Below are positions 55,813 through 64,000 of a stretch of 64,000 bases of DNA, one piece after another. Location of the stretch: the NCBI RefSeq assembly GCF_017358165.1, contig NZ_CP071446.1, forward strand, positions 1,178,001 to 1,242,000. Reading direction: 5' to 3'. The translations under genes were made by a program, and so were the position numbers. Each line of letters begins with the position of its first letter. The stretch's first letter is position 1. The stretch is from Thermosipho ferrireducens. GTDB taxonomy: Bacteria > Thermotogota > Thermotogae > Thermotogales > Fervidobacteriaceae. The notes beneath the pieces were generated by a model that was not told the origin of the DNA, made no database searches, and worked only from the letters and a program-made list of their open reading frames with translations.

Positions 55813-55933
55813 CGATTTTTCCTCCTATATGTAACAGATATGGTTATCACGATATCTATAATTATTTTAACATTAAAATAGAAAATAATGGATTGTTCAA
55901 AAAAGGGGTGTTTTTAACGGAAGGAAAGAATAA

Positions 55934-56362
55934 TTATATTTCGGTAAGATTTTGAAGCCTTTCAATTTGCTTTTTCAGGATGTTTGCCAGTTGATAATTT
56001 TCACTTGCTAAAGCTTTTTTTAATCTTTGTTGTAGAAAGTAAATCTGGCGGGAATTTATATCTTTTGTTAGTCTTAATTTGGTTAATTCGTCACCTTTAA
56101 ATAAGACAGTTTGAACGGCAAGCGGCATCAAAGTCAAAATTTCAAGGGTATTTTTTGTAAAATTATTGCTGTTAGAGAAAATCTCTTCAGCAAAATTAGT
56201 ATGGGCGTTTAAAAGTTCAATACCTGCTTTTGTGTATTCTGCCACATCATATTTTAGCGTTTCAACCACGCATTTTTTACAAAAAACTATGAGTTTTTCT
56301 ACGCCATCAATTATAACTTTCTGATAGTAGTCACTGTTGCCATTACATCTTGGACATTTCAC
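55934..56362 (-). CDS. Zinc-finger/UVR-motif protein
   Basis: 142 residues. CPRCNG and CKKC near the N-terminus form a zinc-binding site. The central region is helical and the C-terminus has a UvrB/UvrC-like motif (FLQQRLKKALASENYQLANILKKQIERL), as in McsA-type proteins. It may bind UvrB/UvrC or ClpC/McsB partners; neither mcsB nor clpC is in the window. It overlaps pth by 4 bases. Confidence 0.7.
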   Translation of the reverse strand: MKCPRCNGNSDYYQKVIIDGVEKLIVFCKKCVVETLKYDVAEYTKAGIELLNAHTNFAEEIFSNSNNFTKNTLEILTLMPLAVQTVLFKGDELTKLRLTKDINSRQIYFLQQRLKKALASENYQLANILKKQIERLQNLTEI

Positions 56363-56907
56363 TTTGCCACCTCAAAAGAATTGTATTTATTCATTGCTTT
56401 ATCAACGCTTTCGGAAATTATCACTCTTAAAGCTTCTATAGAAACATTTAATACTTTATCTAAAATTTGTAATTCTTCATCTGTAAAATTGCTCAGTACG
56501 TAGTGTACTACATCTTCTTTTTCAGGTTTTGGTCCTATACCTATTCTTATTCTTATGAATTTCTCTCCGATAGCATGAATAATAGACTTTACACCATTAT
56601 GTCCTCCAGCAGAACCTTTTTTTCTTATTCTTATTTTTCCAAGAGGTAAATCCAAATCATCGTACACTACTATTATACCACTATAATTTTCAATTTTTAT
56701 GAAATCAAATATTTTTCCACTTAAATTCATATAAGTCATAGGTTTTACTAATTTTACATCTTTATCCTCAATTTTTATCTTTGAATAAAGATAATTGAAC
56801 TCTCTCTGCCAGTGGCTTGATAGCCTATCTAAAAACATAAAGCCCACATTATGCCTTGTAAAGGCATAATGTGGGCCAGGATTTCCAAGACCAACAACTA
56901 AAACCAA
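56359..56907 (-). CDS. pth: Peptidyl-tRNA hydrolase
   Basis: 182 residues with the Pth motifs VVGLGNPGPHYAFTRHNVGFMFLDRL (active-site His), KPMTYMNLSGK, VVYDDLDLPLGKIRIRKKGSAGGHNGVKSII. It releases peptides from prematurely dropped peptidyl-tRNA. Starts right after rplY with one base between them and overlaps the next gene by 4 bases, so the two are co-translated. Confidence 0.95.
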   Translation of the reverse strand: MVLVVGLGNPGPHYAFTRHNVGFMFLDRLSSHWQREFNYLYSKIKIEDKDVKLVKPMTYMNLSGKIFDFIKIENYSGIIVVYDDLDLPLGKIRIRKKGSAGGHNGVKSIIHAIGEKFIRIRIGIGPKPEKEDVVHYVLSNFTDEELQILDKVLNVSIEALRVIISESVDKAMNKYNSFEVAK

Positions 56908-56908
56908 G

Positions 56909-57568
56909 TTATTCCTCTTCCTCTTTCTTGCCCTTTTCTATAACTTCTGGTTCGACTTCTTCTTCTCCTGCAGGTGCTTCTTCAACTTCGACACCTCTTG
57001 GAACTGCGATTGTCACTATTACTTCTTCTTCTGGTATTTCTGGGGTCATACCTTCTGGAAGTTTTAAATCTCTTACATGTATTGATTCTCCAAGGCCGAG
57101 ATTGGTAACATCAACTTCGATTTTTTCAAGCACAACGTCTGGCAAAGTCTTTACTGGAAGTTCATGGTGAATCACTTCGAGTATTCCGCCTTTTTCTGTC
57201 CCAATAGCTTTTCCCACAATCTCAAGAGGAATCTTTATGCTCATCTTGTGTCCCTTTTCCGGGGCGTAAAAGTCAATGTGTTTTACCTCATCTGTAACCT
57301 TGTCGTACTGGACGTTTTTGATGAAAACGTCATGAGCAAGTACTTCTTTTCCGTTTTCATCTTTCACTACAAGGTTAATTAAACTGGATTCAGTGATTTC
57401 ATGAAGGAGTTTGTTTAAAATGCGTCTGTCAATGGCAATAGCCAATGGTTCTATGTCTGGACCATACACTACACCTGGTATAAGACCCTGACGTCTCAAC
57501 CTTCTTATAGCCCTCTTTTTACCCACTACAGCACGGGTAAGGGCTTCTACCTTGGATGCGTTTGTCAT
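56909..57568 (-). CDS. rplY: 50S ribosomal protein L25/general stress protein Ctc
   Basis: 219 residues of the long Ctc/TL5 form: an N-terminal L25 domain binding 5S rRNA ([26 protein letters not shown]) and a C-terminal beta domain ([31 protein letters not shown]), with an acidic Glu-rich tail. GGAGGTA lies before the ATG. It is cotranscribed with pth. Confidence 0.92.
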   Translation of the reverse strand: MTNASKVEALTRAVVGKKRAIRRLRRQGLIPGVVYGPDIEPLAIAIDRRILNKLLHEITESSLINLVVKDENGKEVLAHDVFIKNVQYDKVTDEVKHIDFYAPEKGHKMSIKIPLEIVGKAIGTEKGGILEVIHHELPVKTLPDVVLEKIEVDVTNLGLGESIHVRDLKLPEGMTPEIPEEEVIVTIAVPRGVEVEEAPAGEEEVEPEVIEKGKKEEEE

Positions 57569-57604
57569 AAATATACCTCCTCTTTTTCTATTTTTAAGGG
57601 TTTA

Positions 57605-58555
57605 TTATTGTCTGAACAAAATACTTACTGATAAATTTTTTCGAACTCTTACAATTGCTTCTCCAAGAAGCGGTGCAAGAGAAACAACTTCGAAGTTCTC
57701 CGGTAAATTTTCATGGTAAATAGAATCACTAATATATATTTTTTCTATATCAGAGTTTTTAATTCTTTCTTTTGCGTCGTCTGACAGTACAGGATGAGTT
57801 ATACACGCAATTACTCGCTTTGCTCCATTCTTTTTCAACGCGGCGGCCGCGTTAACTAAAGACCTGGCTGTATCAACTATATCATCAACAATTATAGCGG
57901 TTTTTCCTTCAACTTCACCTATTATATTTAAAATCTCTGCAATATTATCTTTTGGTCGTCTTTTGTCCAGAATCGCGAGAGGACCACCTAATCTCTCTGC
58001 GATCTGTCTTGCCCGTTTTACTCCACCGACATCGGGAGATACAATGACGTAATCTTCTTTTGTTATTCCACTTTCTTTTAAAGTTTTTGCAAATATTGGA
58101 AAACTCCAGAGATTGTCAAGAGGTATATCAAAAAAGCCCTGTATTTGTTCAGAATGTAAATCTACAGTCATTACACGTGTTGCACCCGCTATAGTAAGAA
58201 GGTTAGCTACGAGTTTTGCTGTTATAGGATCTCTTCCTTTAGCTTTCCGATCCTGTCTGGCGTATCCATAATAAGGGATAACTACCGCAATACTATTGGC
58301 GGAAGCTCGTTTTAAAGCATCTATCATTATCAGCAGTTCCATAAGATTATCATTAACAGGTGGACATGTTGGTTGTATGATGAACGTGTCGTGACCTCGC
58401 ACTGTTTCGCCAATCTTAACGTTGATTTCCCCATCAGCGAACCTACCTATTTCGCAATCTGCAAGTCTTGAGCCTATATAATTTGCAACTTTTGTGGCAA
58501 GAGCTCTATTAGCATTACCAGAAAATATTTTCATTTCATTTTTCTGAATTTGCAT
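57605..58555 (-). CDS. prs: Ribose-phosphate pyrophosphokinase
   Basis: 316 residues with KIFSGNANRALATKVANYIG, IIQPTCPPVNDNLMELLIMIDALKRASA, VIPYYGYARQDRK, TVDLHSEQIQGFF, and the PRPP loop IVDDIVDTARSL. It makes PRPP from ribose-5-phosphate and ATP for nucleotide biosynthesis. The ATG at 58555 has GGGAGG nine bases before and overlaps the end of glmU by 20 bases, an adjacency common in Gram-positive-type operons. Confidence 0.96.
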   Translation of the reverse strand: MQIQKNEMKIFSGNANRALATKVANYIGSRLADCEIGRFADGEINVKIGETVRGHDTFIIQPTCPPVNDNLMELLIMIDALKRASANSIAVVIPYYGYARQDRKAKGRDPITAKLVANLLTIAGATRVMTVDLHSEQIQGFFDIPLDNLWSFPIFAKTLKESGITKEDYVIVSPDVGGVKRARQIAERLGGPLAILDKRRPKDNIAEILNIIGEVEGKTAIIVDDIVDTARSLVNAAAALKKNGAKRVIACITHPVLSDDAKERIKNSDIEKIYISDSIYHENLPENFEVVSLAPLLGEAIVRVRKNLSVSILFRQ

Positions 58556-59894
58556 TTTTGTTATCCTCCCTTTTATGCTTTACCCAGCCTTCTTTGTTGA
58601 TTTGCCGGGCACGCCCAAGAGCTAAAGCGTTATCCGGGACATCTCTGGTAATTACAGAACCGGCCCCAACAATTGAATTTGCGCCTATTCTAACAGGGGC
58701 TACTAATGAACTGTTGCTTCCTATAAATGCGTTATCCGCTATAAACGTTGGGTGTTTTTTACGTCCATCGTAATTGCAGGTTATAGTTCCTGCTCCTATA
58801 TTTACATTATTTCCTATAGTAGTATCACCCAGATAAGATAAATGTTGAGCTTTACTATTATTCCCAACGAATGTTTTTTTAGTTTCGACAAAATTCCCAA
58901 TTTTTACATTCAAAGACAGATGCGTGCCTTCTCTTAGTCTTGAGAATGGTCCCACAGAAACGTTGTTGTCTATAACACTTTTTTCAACTTCTGATCTTAT
59001 AATTTTAACGTTATTTCCTATTGTTGAGTCTTTTATACGGGTCATGGGACCAATGACACAATCTTCACCTATGGTCGTATCACCTTCAATGAAAGTCATT
59101 GGGTATACAACTGTATCTTTTCCAATTTTTACAGAGACATCTATGTAAGTATTTTCAGGATCTATTATTCTCACACCTTCAAGCATTAATTTTTCATTTA
59201 TTCTTTTTCTAATTTCTTTTTCTACATAAGCAAGTTGAACCCTGTTATTTATTCCAGAAATCTCAAATGTATCTTCTACAGTAACTGTTCCTATATTATT
59301 TGCAAACAACAAAATATCTGTTAAATAGTACTCTTTTTGAGCGTTATTGTTTTTAATTTTTTTAATATTTTCAATTAAAAATCTTCCATTAAATACGTAT
59401 ATACCTGTGTTTATTTCACGGATTTTCGCTATTTCATCTGTTGCGTCTTTATCTTCAACGATTCTAATTTTTTCCCCTCTTAATATCCTACCATAACCGC
59501 GAGGATTGTCCAATATAGCTGTCAATATGGTAACATCCTTGTTACCTTTCACATGAGTTTTTTCCAATGATTTTAAAGTTTCGATTGTTATGAAAGGAAC
59601 ATCTCCATAAAGAATTAAAAAATTATCGTCTGGATCTATAAAATCATACGCACACATAACAGCGTGGGCAGTTCCAAGCTGTTTTTCCTGGTAAAATGTT
59701 TTAATATCATCTTGAATAACATCTTTAATGTATTCAGCGCCGTGACCTAATACTACAGCTGTTTCTCCAAAATTTTTAGCTGTATCGATAACCCAGTTTA
59801 TCATGGGTTTGCCGAGAATAGGATGAATTACTTTTGGATATTTAGATTTCATTCTTTTTCCTAAACCTGCGGCTAAAATCAGAACTCTCAACAT
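58536..59894 (-). CDS. glmU: Bifunctional GlmU (UDP-GlcNAc pyrophosphorylase/acetyltransferase)
   Basis: 452 residues from ATG 59894 (GGGG six bases before; a GTG at 59900 is possible). The N-terminal pyrophosphorylase has LAAGLGKRMKSKYPKVIHPILGKPM and GTAHAV. The C-terminal left-handed beta-helix has many [IV]G[NED]N hexapeptide turns, and NFVETKK and YLGDTTIG features. It makes UDP-N-acetylglucosamine for peptidoglycan. The start lies inside the preceding open frame (59842-60300), overlapping by about 50 bases. Confidence 0.95.
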   Translation of the reverse strand: MLRVLILAAGLGKRMKSKYPKVIHPILGKPMINWVIDTAKNFGETAVVLGHGAEYIKDVIQDDIKTFYQEKQLGTAHAVMCAYDFIDPDDNFLILYGDVPFITIETLKSLEKTHVKGNKDVTILTAILDNPRGYGRILRGEKIRIVEDKDATDEIAKIREINTGIYVFNGRFLIENIKKIKNNNAQKEYYLTDILLFANNIGTVTVEDTFEISGINNRVQLAYVEKEIRKRINEKLMLEGVRIIDPENTYIDVSVKIGKDTVVYPMTFIEGDTTIGEDCVIGPMTRIKDSTIGNNVKIIRSEVEKSVIDNNVSVGPFSRLREGTHLSLNVKIGNFVETKKTFVGNNSKAQHLSYLGDTTIGNNVNIGAGTITCNYDGRKKHPTFIADNAFIGSNSSLVAPVRIGANSIVGAGSVITRDVPDNALALGRARQINKEGWVKHKREDNKNANSEK

Positions 59895-60300
59895 GCTCAC
59901 CCCTTTTTATGGTTAATTCCCGCAAGAACACAGGAATAATTAGTAAGCCAAAAAGATATCCCATGTTTCCATATTTAATAGCTCCAATCATGGAAATACC
60001 TATTCCAATTGTTGCAAAAAAAGGTATGCTCCAGATAACCTTCTTTGAAAGATCATAAAGAACTGAAAGAAAACTTCCGTAAAAGAGAAAATTTAATCCA
60101 GATGGTTTGTATCCGTTTACTCTGGAAAGAAATGAAAGTGCCATCATTAAAACGAAAGTCAAGCTTAAAAAAGTCTCCAGTCTACTGTTTTGACGCCATA
60201 AATAGTAGAGACCAAGAGCTATTAAAAAGAAATAGTAAAATGATTTAGTAATGATGTATAGTACAATAGCGCTTCCTATGGAAAATAAGAAAAATGACAT
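59842..60300 (-). CDS. Hypothetical membrane protein overlapping glmU
   Basis: 152 residues with four or five hydrophobic segments (MSFFLFSIGSAIVLYIITKSF, YFFLIALGLYYLW, SLTFVLMMALSFLS, IPFFATIGIGISMIGAIKYG, LFGLLIIPVFLRELTI). The last 17 residues are charged. No family recognised. It starts 54 bases after the ppdK terminator on the minus strand and its 3' end overlaps glmU by about 53 bases, which suggests translational coupling of membrane protein and GlmU. Confidence 0.6.
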   Translation of the reverse strand: MSFFLFSIGSAIVLYIITKSFYYFFLIALGLYYLWRQNSRLETFLSLTFVLMMALSFLSRVNGYKPSGLNFLFYGSFLSVLYDLSKKVIWSIPFFATIGIGISMIGAIKYGNMGYLFGLLIIPVFLRELTIKRGEHVESSDFSRRFRKKNEI

Positions 60301-60324
60301 TGTTTTTCACCCTTTCCTTTAAAC

Positions 60325-60350
60325 AATAAAAGGGCCCATAAGATGGGCCC
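60325..60350 (-). terminator. Rho-independent terminator after ppdK
   Basis: GGGCCCAT (60332-60339) and ATGGGCCC (60343-60350) form a perfect stem with a 3-base loop. On the minus strand it is followed by a TTTTATT stretch. Confidence 0.88.
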
Positions 60351-60367
60351 CATTGAAACAATAAAGA

Positions 60368-63013
60368 TTACTTTCTATTTTTGATAGTAGCCTGTGCCGC
60401 TGCAAGTCTTGCAACAGGTACCCTATATGGTGAACAGCTTACATAATCAAGACCAGCTGCATCGAAAAAGAGAATGGATCTTGGGTCTCCACCATGTTCA
60501 CCACAAACTCCTACTTTTAGATCATTTCTTGTACTTTTACCTCTTTCTGTACCGAGCTTTACTAATTGCCCTACACCTTCCCAATCTAAACTTTTAAATG
60601 GATCGTGTTCAAGAATACCTTTTTCAAGATATTCTGGCAAGAATTTTCCAACGTCATCTCGGCTGAATCCAAATGTCATCTGAGTAAGGTCGTTGGTTCC
60701 AAAGCTGAAAAATTCCGCTTCTTGTGCAATTTGATCTGCAGTGATGGCAGCTCTTGGAATTTCAATCATTGTACCAACCTTGTATGTTAAATCTATATTT
60801 GCGTCTTTTATAAGTGAGTCAGCTGTTTCTACAACTACTTTTTTAACGTATTTTAATTCGTTTATGTGTCCCACAAGAGGGATCATTATTTCCGGGATAA
60901 CGTCTATTCCTTCCTCTTTTTTGAGCTCAATTGCAGCGGAAATTATAGCTTTTGTTTGCATAACTGCAATTTCTGGATATGTAATGGTTAACCTACAGCC
61001 CCTGTGACCAAGCATTGGATTTAATTCATGGAGTTGTTCCACTACAGATTTTAATTCATCTACACTAATTCCTATTTGTTCAGCTACTTCTTTCATCTGT
61101 TCTTCGTCATTTGGAAGGAATTCGTGAAGAGGAGGATCAATAAGTCTTATTGTAACAGGTAAACCTTTCATTGTTCTGAAAAGGCCTTTGAAATCCTCTT
61201 TTTGAAGAGGAAGAAGTTCTTCAAGTGCTGCTTCACGTTGTTCTTTTGTTTTTGCTACAATCATTCTTCTTACTTTTGGGATTCTATCTTTCTCAAAGAA
61301 CATATGTTCAGTTCTACAAAGTCCGATGCCTTCTGCACCAAAATCTCTCGCTACTTTTGCATCTCTTGGAATATCAGCGTTTGTTCTTACACCAAGTCTT
61401 CTGATCTCATCGGCCCAGCTTAAGAGTTCTGCAACAGGACCTTCAAGCCCTTGTGGCTTTACAGTGGTTATTTTACCAAGGTACACATTACCTGTTGTTC
61501 CATCAATTGAGATCCAATCTCCTTCTTTTACCGTTACACCATTGACACGGAATTCCAGAGCATTTTCATCAACAACTATTTCTTCGGCACCAACAACGGC
61601 GGGTTTACCCATACCTCTTGCAACAACCGCAGCGTGAGATGTCATTCCACCGCGTGCAGTTAAAATACCTTCAGCTGCATTCATACCTCCAACGTCTTCT
61701 GGGCTTGTTTCAGGTCTAACAAGAATTACCTTTTCGCCTTCAGCTGTTTTTTCCTCCGCCTTTGCTGCGTCAAAATATACTTTTCCTGTAGCTGCACCCG
61801 GAGAAGCTGGCAATCCTTTTGCTATTACTTTAACATTTTTCAACTCGTTTTCGTCGAATTTTGCGTGAAGAACTTTTTCTATATCTTCAGGTCTTACTCG
61901 CATTACAGCCGTTTCTTTATCAATTAAATTTTCATGAACAAGGTCAACAGCAATTTTAATAGCAGCCTGACTGGTTCTCTTTCCGTTTCTTGTCTGGAGC
62001 AGGTAAAGTTTGCCTTTTTCTATAGTGAATTCTATATCCTGCATATCTTTATAATGCTTTTCGAGCTTTTCCATGATATTAAGAAGTTCGTTATAAACAG
62101 ATTCATTGAATTTTTTCAATTCTTCCAATGGAACGGGAGTTCTTATACCTGCAACCACGTCTTCACCCTGTGCATTTTGTAAAAATTCTCCATAGGGTTT
62201 CTTTTCACCGGTGTTTGGATCTCTTGTAAAACAGACGCCAGTTCCACTGTCTTCACCCATATTACCAAAGACCATTGTAACAATATTAACAGCAGTTCCG
62301 AGTAATTCTCCTTCCTTAATATTGTTAATTTGTCTGTATTTAATAGCTCTTTCGTTCATCCATGAGCCGAATACAGCGTCAATAGCGGCCCATAGTTGTT
62401 TATATGCGTCTTGTGGAAATTCTTTCCCGTGTTTTTTATAAATTTCTTTATAATCTTCTACAAGTGCTTTTAAATCGTCTGCATCAAGTTCAACATCAAG
62501 TTTGACTCCTTTTGCTTCTTTTCTTGCCTCTAATGCCTTTTCAAATTCAGCGTGTGGAATACCAAGTGCTGTGTCACCAAACATTTGCAAAAATCTTCTG
62601 TAAGCATCATATGCGAATCTTTTATTGTTAGTTAATTTTGCAAGACCTTCCACTGTTTCATCGTTAAGACCAAGATTTAATATTGTGTCCATCATTCCAG
62701 GCATTGATACAGCAGCACCTGATCTAACTGAGACAAGAAGAGGATTGTTTGGATCTCCAAGTTTTTTACCGGTAACTGATTCCAGTTTCTTTAGGGCTTC
62801 ATCCACTTCCTGTTTCAATGTTTCAGGATAAGTTTTTTCATGATCATAATAGTATTTACAAACTTCAGTGGAAATAGTAAAGCCAGGCGGAACAGGTATT
62901 CCAAGATTTGTCATTTCTGCAAGATTGGCGCCTTTACCGCCAAGAAGTTCTTTCATTTCAGCTTTACCTTCGGCTTGTCCGTTGGCGAAAAAGTATACCC
63001 ATTTTTTTGACAT
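60368..63013 (-). CDS. ppdK: Pyruvate, phosphate dikinase
   Basis: 881 residues, full PPDK length. N-terminal ATP-grasp: GGKGANLAEMTNLGIPVPPGFTIS. The phosphohistidine domain has GGMTSHAAVVARGMGKPAVVG (catalytic His). The C-terminal PEP-binding barrel has GLCRTEHMFFE and EFFSFGTNDLTQMTFGFSRDD, ending GVCGEHGGDP. It interconverts PEP, AMP and PPi with pyruvate, ATP and Pi, replacing or supplementing pyruvate kinase as in many anaerobes. GAGGAGGTG precedes the ATG. Confidence 0.97.
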   Translation of the reverse strand: MSKKWVYFFANGQAEGKAEMKELLGGKGANLAEMTNLGIPVPPGFTISTEVCKYYYDHEKTYPETLKQEVDEALKKLESVTGKKLGDPNNPLLVSVRSGAAVSMPGMMDTILNLGLNDETVEGLAKLTNNKRFAYDAYRRFLQMFGDTALGIPHAEFEKALEARKEAKGVKLDVELDADDLKALVEDYKEIYKKHGKEFPQDAYKQLWAAIDAVFGSWMNERAIKYRQINNIKEGELLGTAVNIVTMVFGNMGEDSGTGVCFTRDPNTGEKKPYGEFLQNAQGEDVVAGIRTPVPLEELKKFNESVYNELLNIMEKLEKHYKDMQDIEFTIEKGKLYLLQTRNGKRTSQAAIKIAVDLVHENLIDKETAVMRVRPEDIEKVLHAKFDENELKNVKVIAKGLPASPGAATGKVYFDAAKAEEKTAEGEKVILVRPETSPEDVGGMNAAEGILTARGGMTSHAAVVARGMGKPAVVGAEEIVVDENALEFRVNGVTVKEGDWISIDGTTGNVYLGKITTVKPQGLEGPVAELLSWADEIRRLGVRTNADIPRDAKVARDFGAEGIGLCRTEHMFFEKDRIPKVRRMIVAKTKEQREAALEELLPLQKEDFKGLFRTMKGLPVTIRLIDPPLHEFLPNDEEQMKEVAEQIGISVDELKSVVEQLHELNPMLGHRGCRLTITYPEIAVMQTKAIISAAIELKKEEGIDVIPEIMIPLVGHINELKYVKKVVVETADSLIKDANIDLTYKVGTMIEIPRAAITADQIAQEAEFFSFGTNDLTQMTFGFSRDDVGKFLPEYLEKGILEHDPFKSLDWEGVGQLVKLGTERGKSTRNDLKVGVCGEHGGDPRSILFFDAAGLDYVSCSPYRVPVARLAAAQATIKNRK

Positions 63014-63154
63014 CGTTACACCTCCTCAGATTCGGAAAGTTAAGTATCGGTAATATTTTAACATATCAGGATATCAGTTACGATTAATAATTGATAATTA
63101 TATTTTTCTATTTTGTAACGATAGTTAATTTGAAAAATTTCAGAAACATCAAAT

Positions 63155-63188
63155 TAAAAAAATGTGGAAATCACAAACGATTTCCACA
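63155..63188 (-). terminator. Terminator of the thiF-like operon
   Basis: TGTGGAAATC (63163-63172) and GATTTCCACA (63179-63188) form a 10-pair stem with a 6-base loop; on the minus strand a T run follows it, so it ends the thiF-like transcript before ppdK. Confidence 0.75.
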
Positions 63189-63243
63189 CATATTAGCAAA
63201 AATTTTTGTTGCAGCTTTGGCATGAAAATTGTGCCAATTAGAT

Positions 63244-63912
63244 TTAAAGAGAAAGAATTTCGTATTCATTTTTTAATATATCTACAAAAAGTATTTTGTT
63301 TACTAATGCGTTAGAAAGATCTCCTTTTAATAGTTTTATGGTCTCATTAACCTGTAAAGAAGCAGTTATTATTACTGTGGGTGGAAAAACCTGTGGCTTG
63401 TTTTTCGTTGTAATACCAAAGTAAATTTCTTTGAGACTTTTTGTTTTTCCAGGGATAATTACAGTCACTTGAGCTCTGTATTCTTCAACTCCCCCATGAA
63501 CAAAAGGGATACCTTTCTTTTCACACCAGCTTTCTAAAATAAATCTACTTTCAAAGTTGTCAAAGCAATCAATAACTATATCTATATTTTTTTCTAAATT
63601 AAAATTTTCATCAATCTCGTCAATAATGCTTAAAATTTCACATGATGGGTTTATGGAAAGTAATCTTTCTTTGGCAATTAAAGCTTTATGTTTTCCGAGG
63701 TCTTCTCTTGTGTATAATATTTGTCTGTTTAAATCTGGGGGATCAACAATCTTTGGATCAACAATTGTTATGTTGCTAAATCCCAATCTCACTAACAATT
63801 GAAGCACAGTGCTGCCCAATCCACCAGCTCCGGCAACCAGAACGTTTGTTTGACTTATTTTTTCCATAGTTTCTTTGCCTAATAGTTTTTCATGTCTTGA
63901 TGTGTCAAGCAT
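63244..63912 (-). CDS. ThiF/MoeB-like adenylyltransferase
   Basis: 222 residues with the E1 fold: VLVAGAGGLGSTVLQLLVRLGF, PDLNRQILYTREDLGKHKA, IDCFDNFESR (catalytic-side Asp) and VHGGVEEYRAQVTVI. It lacks the two CxxC zinc pairs and the rhodanese domain of full MoeB. It should adenylate the C-terminal Gly-Gly of a small sulfur carrier. The overlapping upstream gene encodes such a carrier end. Could serve thiamine, molybdopterin or tungstopterin synthesis. It belongs to the housekeeping part of the window. Confidence 0.85.
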   Translation of the reverse strand: MLDTSRHEKLLGKETMEKISQTNVLVAGAGGLGSTVLQLLVRLGFSNITIVDPKIVDPPDLNRQILYTREDLGKHKALIAKERLLSINPSCEILSIIDEIDENFNLEKNIDIVIDCFDNFESRFILESWCEKKGIPFVHGGVEEYRAQVTVIIPGKTKSLKEIYFGITTKNKPQVFPPTVIITASLQVNETIKLLKGDLSNALVNKILFVDILKNEYEILSL

Positions 63913-64000
63913 TATCCACCACCTACCGGCATTATGATTTGTAATTCCCCATCTTCAATGTTTTCCTGTTTTAAAATATTTTTTCCGTTGTTATGAACCA
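63912..64000 (-). CDS. ThiS/MoaD-like sulfur carrier (3' end only)
   Basis: The open frame entering from the right edge ends ELQIIMPVGGG followed by TAA. The C-terminal glycine pair after a valine is typical of ThiS/MoaD carriers, whose last Gly is thiocarboxylated. Stop and start overlap as TAATG with the ThiF-like gene, so carrier and activating enzyme are translationally coupled. Only the last ~28 residues are visible. Confidence 0.7.
   Translation of the reverse strand, partial: VHNNGKNILKQENIEDGELQIIMPVGGG

Noticed and set aside
63244-63912. ThiF-like gene as a second RiPP enzyme
   Set aside because: Coupled to a ThiS/MoaD-like carrier, no precursor or YcaO nearby, and host-like codon use.

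Overview
ORGANISM. The gene content points to an anaerobic member of the Thermotogota. The main signs are a periplasm-facing S-layer-domain/coiled-coil/C-terminal-helix protein next to an outer-sheath beta-barrel protein (the Omp-alpha/Omp-beta 'toga' arrangement), NfnAB electron bifurcation, pyruvate phosphate dikinase and AT-rich DNA with AGA as the usual arginine codon. I cannot assign a genus. No tRNA, rRNA or CRISPR array is visible.

LAYOUT. 1-2500: the 3' end of era, two divergently placed secreted proteins (a cysteine-rich small protein and a beta-helix protein) and a transposase relic. 2500-5700: a GntR (YtrA-type) regulator, an ABC ATPase, an exported alpha/beta hydrolase and an ABC-2 permease, under a promoter carrying a perfect inverted repeat. 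5700-8560: a YbjQ-family protein, then dnaK-hsp20 under a CIRCE element. 8560-17450: an accessory island whose codon use differs from its surroundings. 17565-27750: a long leftward gene train (two radical SAM proteins, an anchored protein, an FG-GAP protein, four pilin-like proteins, ROK sugar kinase, PfkB kinase, NfnA, NfnB). 28000-29260: an MFS transporter. 29349-39312: a leftward operon for lysine fermentation to acetoacetate and butyrate-type products (atoD-atoA-kal-kce-kdd-kamA-maoC-kamB-kamC-kamD-kamE). 39535-48407: a rightward housekeeping series (LysM/M23 hydrolase, prmA, rlmH, rdgB, crcB, DUF190, THUMP methyltransferase, B12/radical SAM, secG, tyrS). 48512-50674: the two envelope proteins. 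50832-64000: eno, then leftward xer, uvrA, a UVR-motif protein, pth, rplY, prs, glmU, ppdK, and a ThiF/MoaD-like pair running off the end.

MOST INTERESTING SYSTEM. The island holds a compact RiPP locus of the azol(in)e (TOMM) type: M14 carboxypeptidase-like protein, M50 membrane protease with a PqqD-like N-terminus, a 43-residue precursor peptide with a strong Shine-Dalgarno sequence, a strong hairpin after it, an E1-like 'F' protein with its own PqqD-like domain, an E1-like/YcaO fusion cyclodehydratase, and an MFS exporter. Downstream lie what look like decayed remains of a regulator and of an ABC exporter, cut off by an IS3-type transposase fragment. No dehydrogenase is visible, so an azoline rather than azole product is the simplest reading. 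The precursor core ends in a Cys-Thr pair followed by Tyr-Glu-Tyr.

HOW THE REST FITS. The lysine operon carries all dedicated steps from L-lysine to acetoacetate and 3-aminobutyryl-CoA/crotonyl-CoA, including the reactivase pair for the B12 enzyme and an embedded MaoC-type hydratase. The NfnAB, sugar kinase and PPDK genes are consistent with a fermentative saccharolytic metabolism that balances NADH, NADPH and ferredoxin pools.
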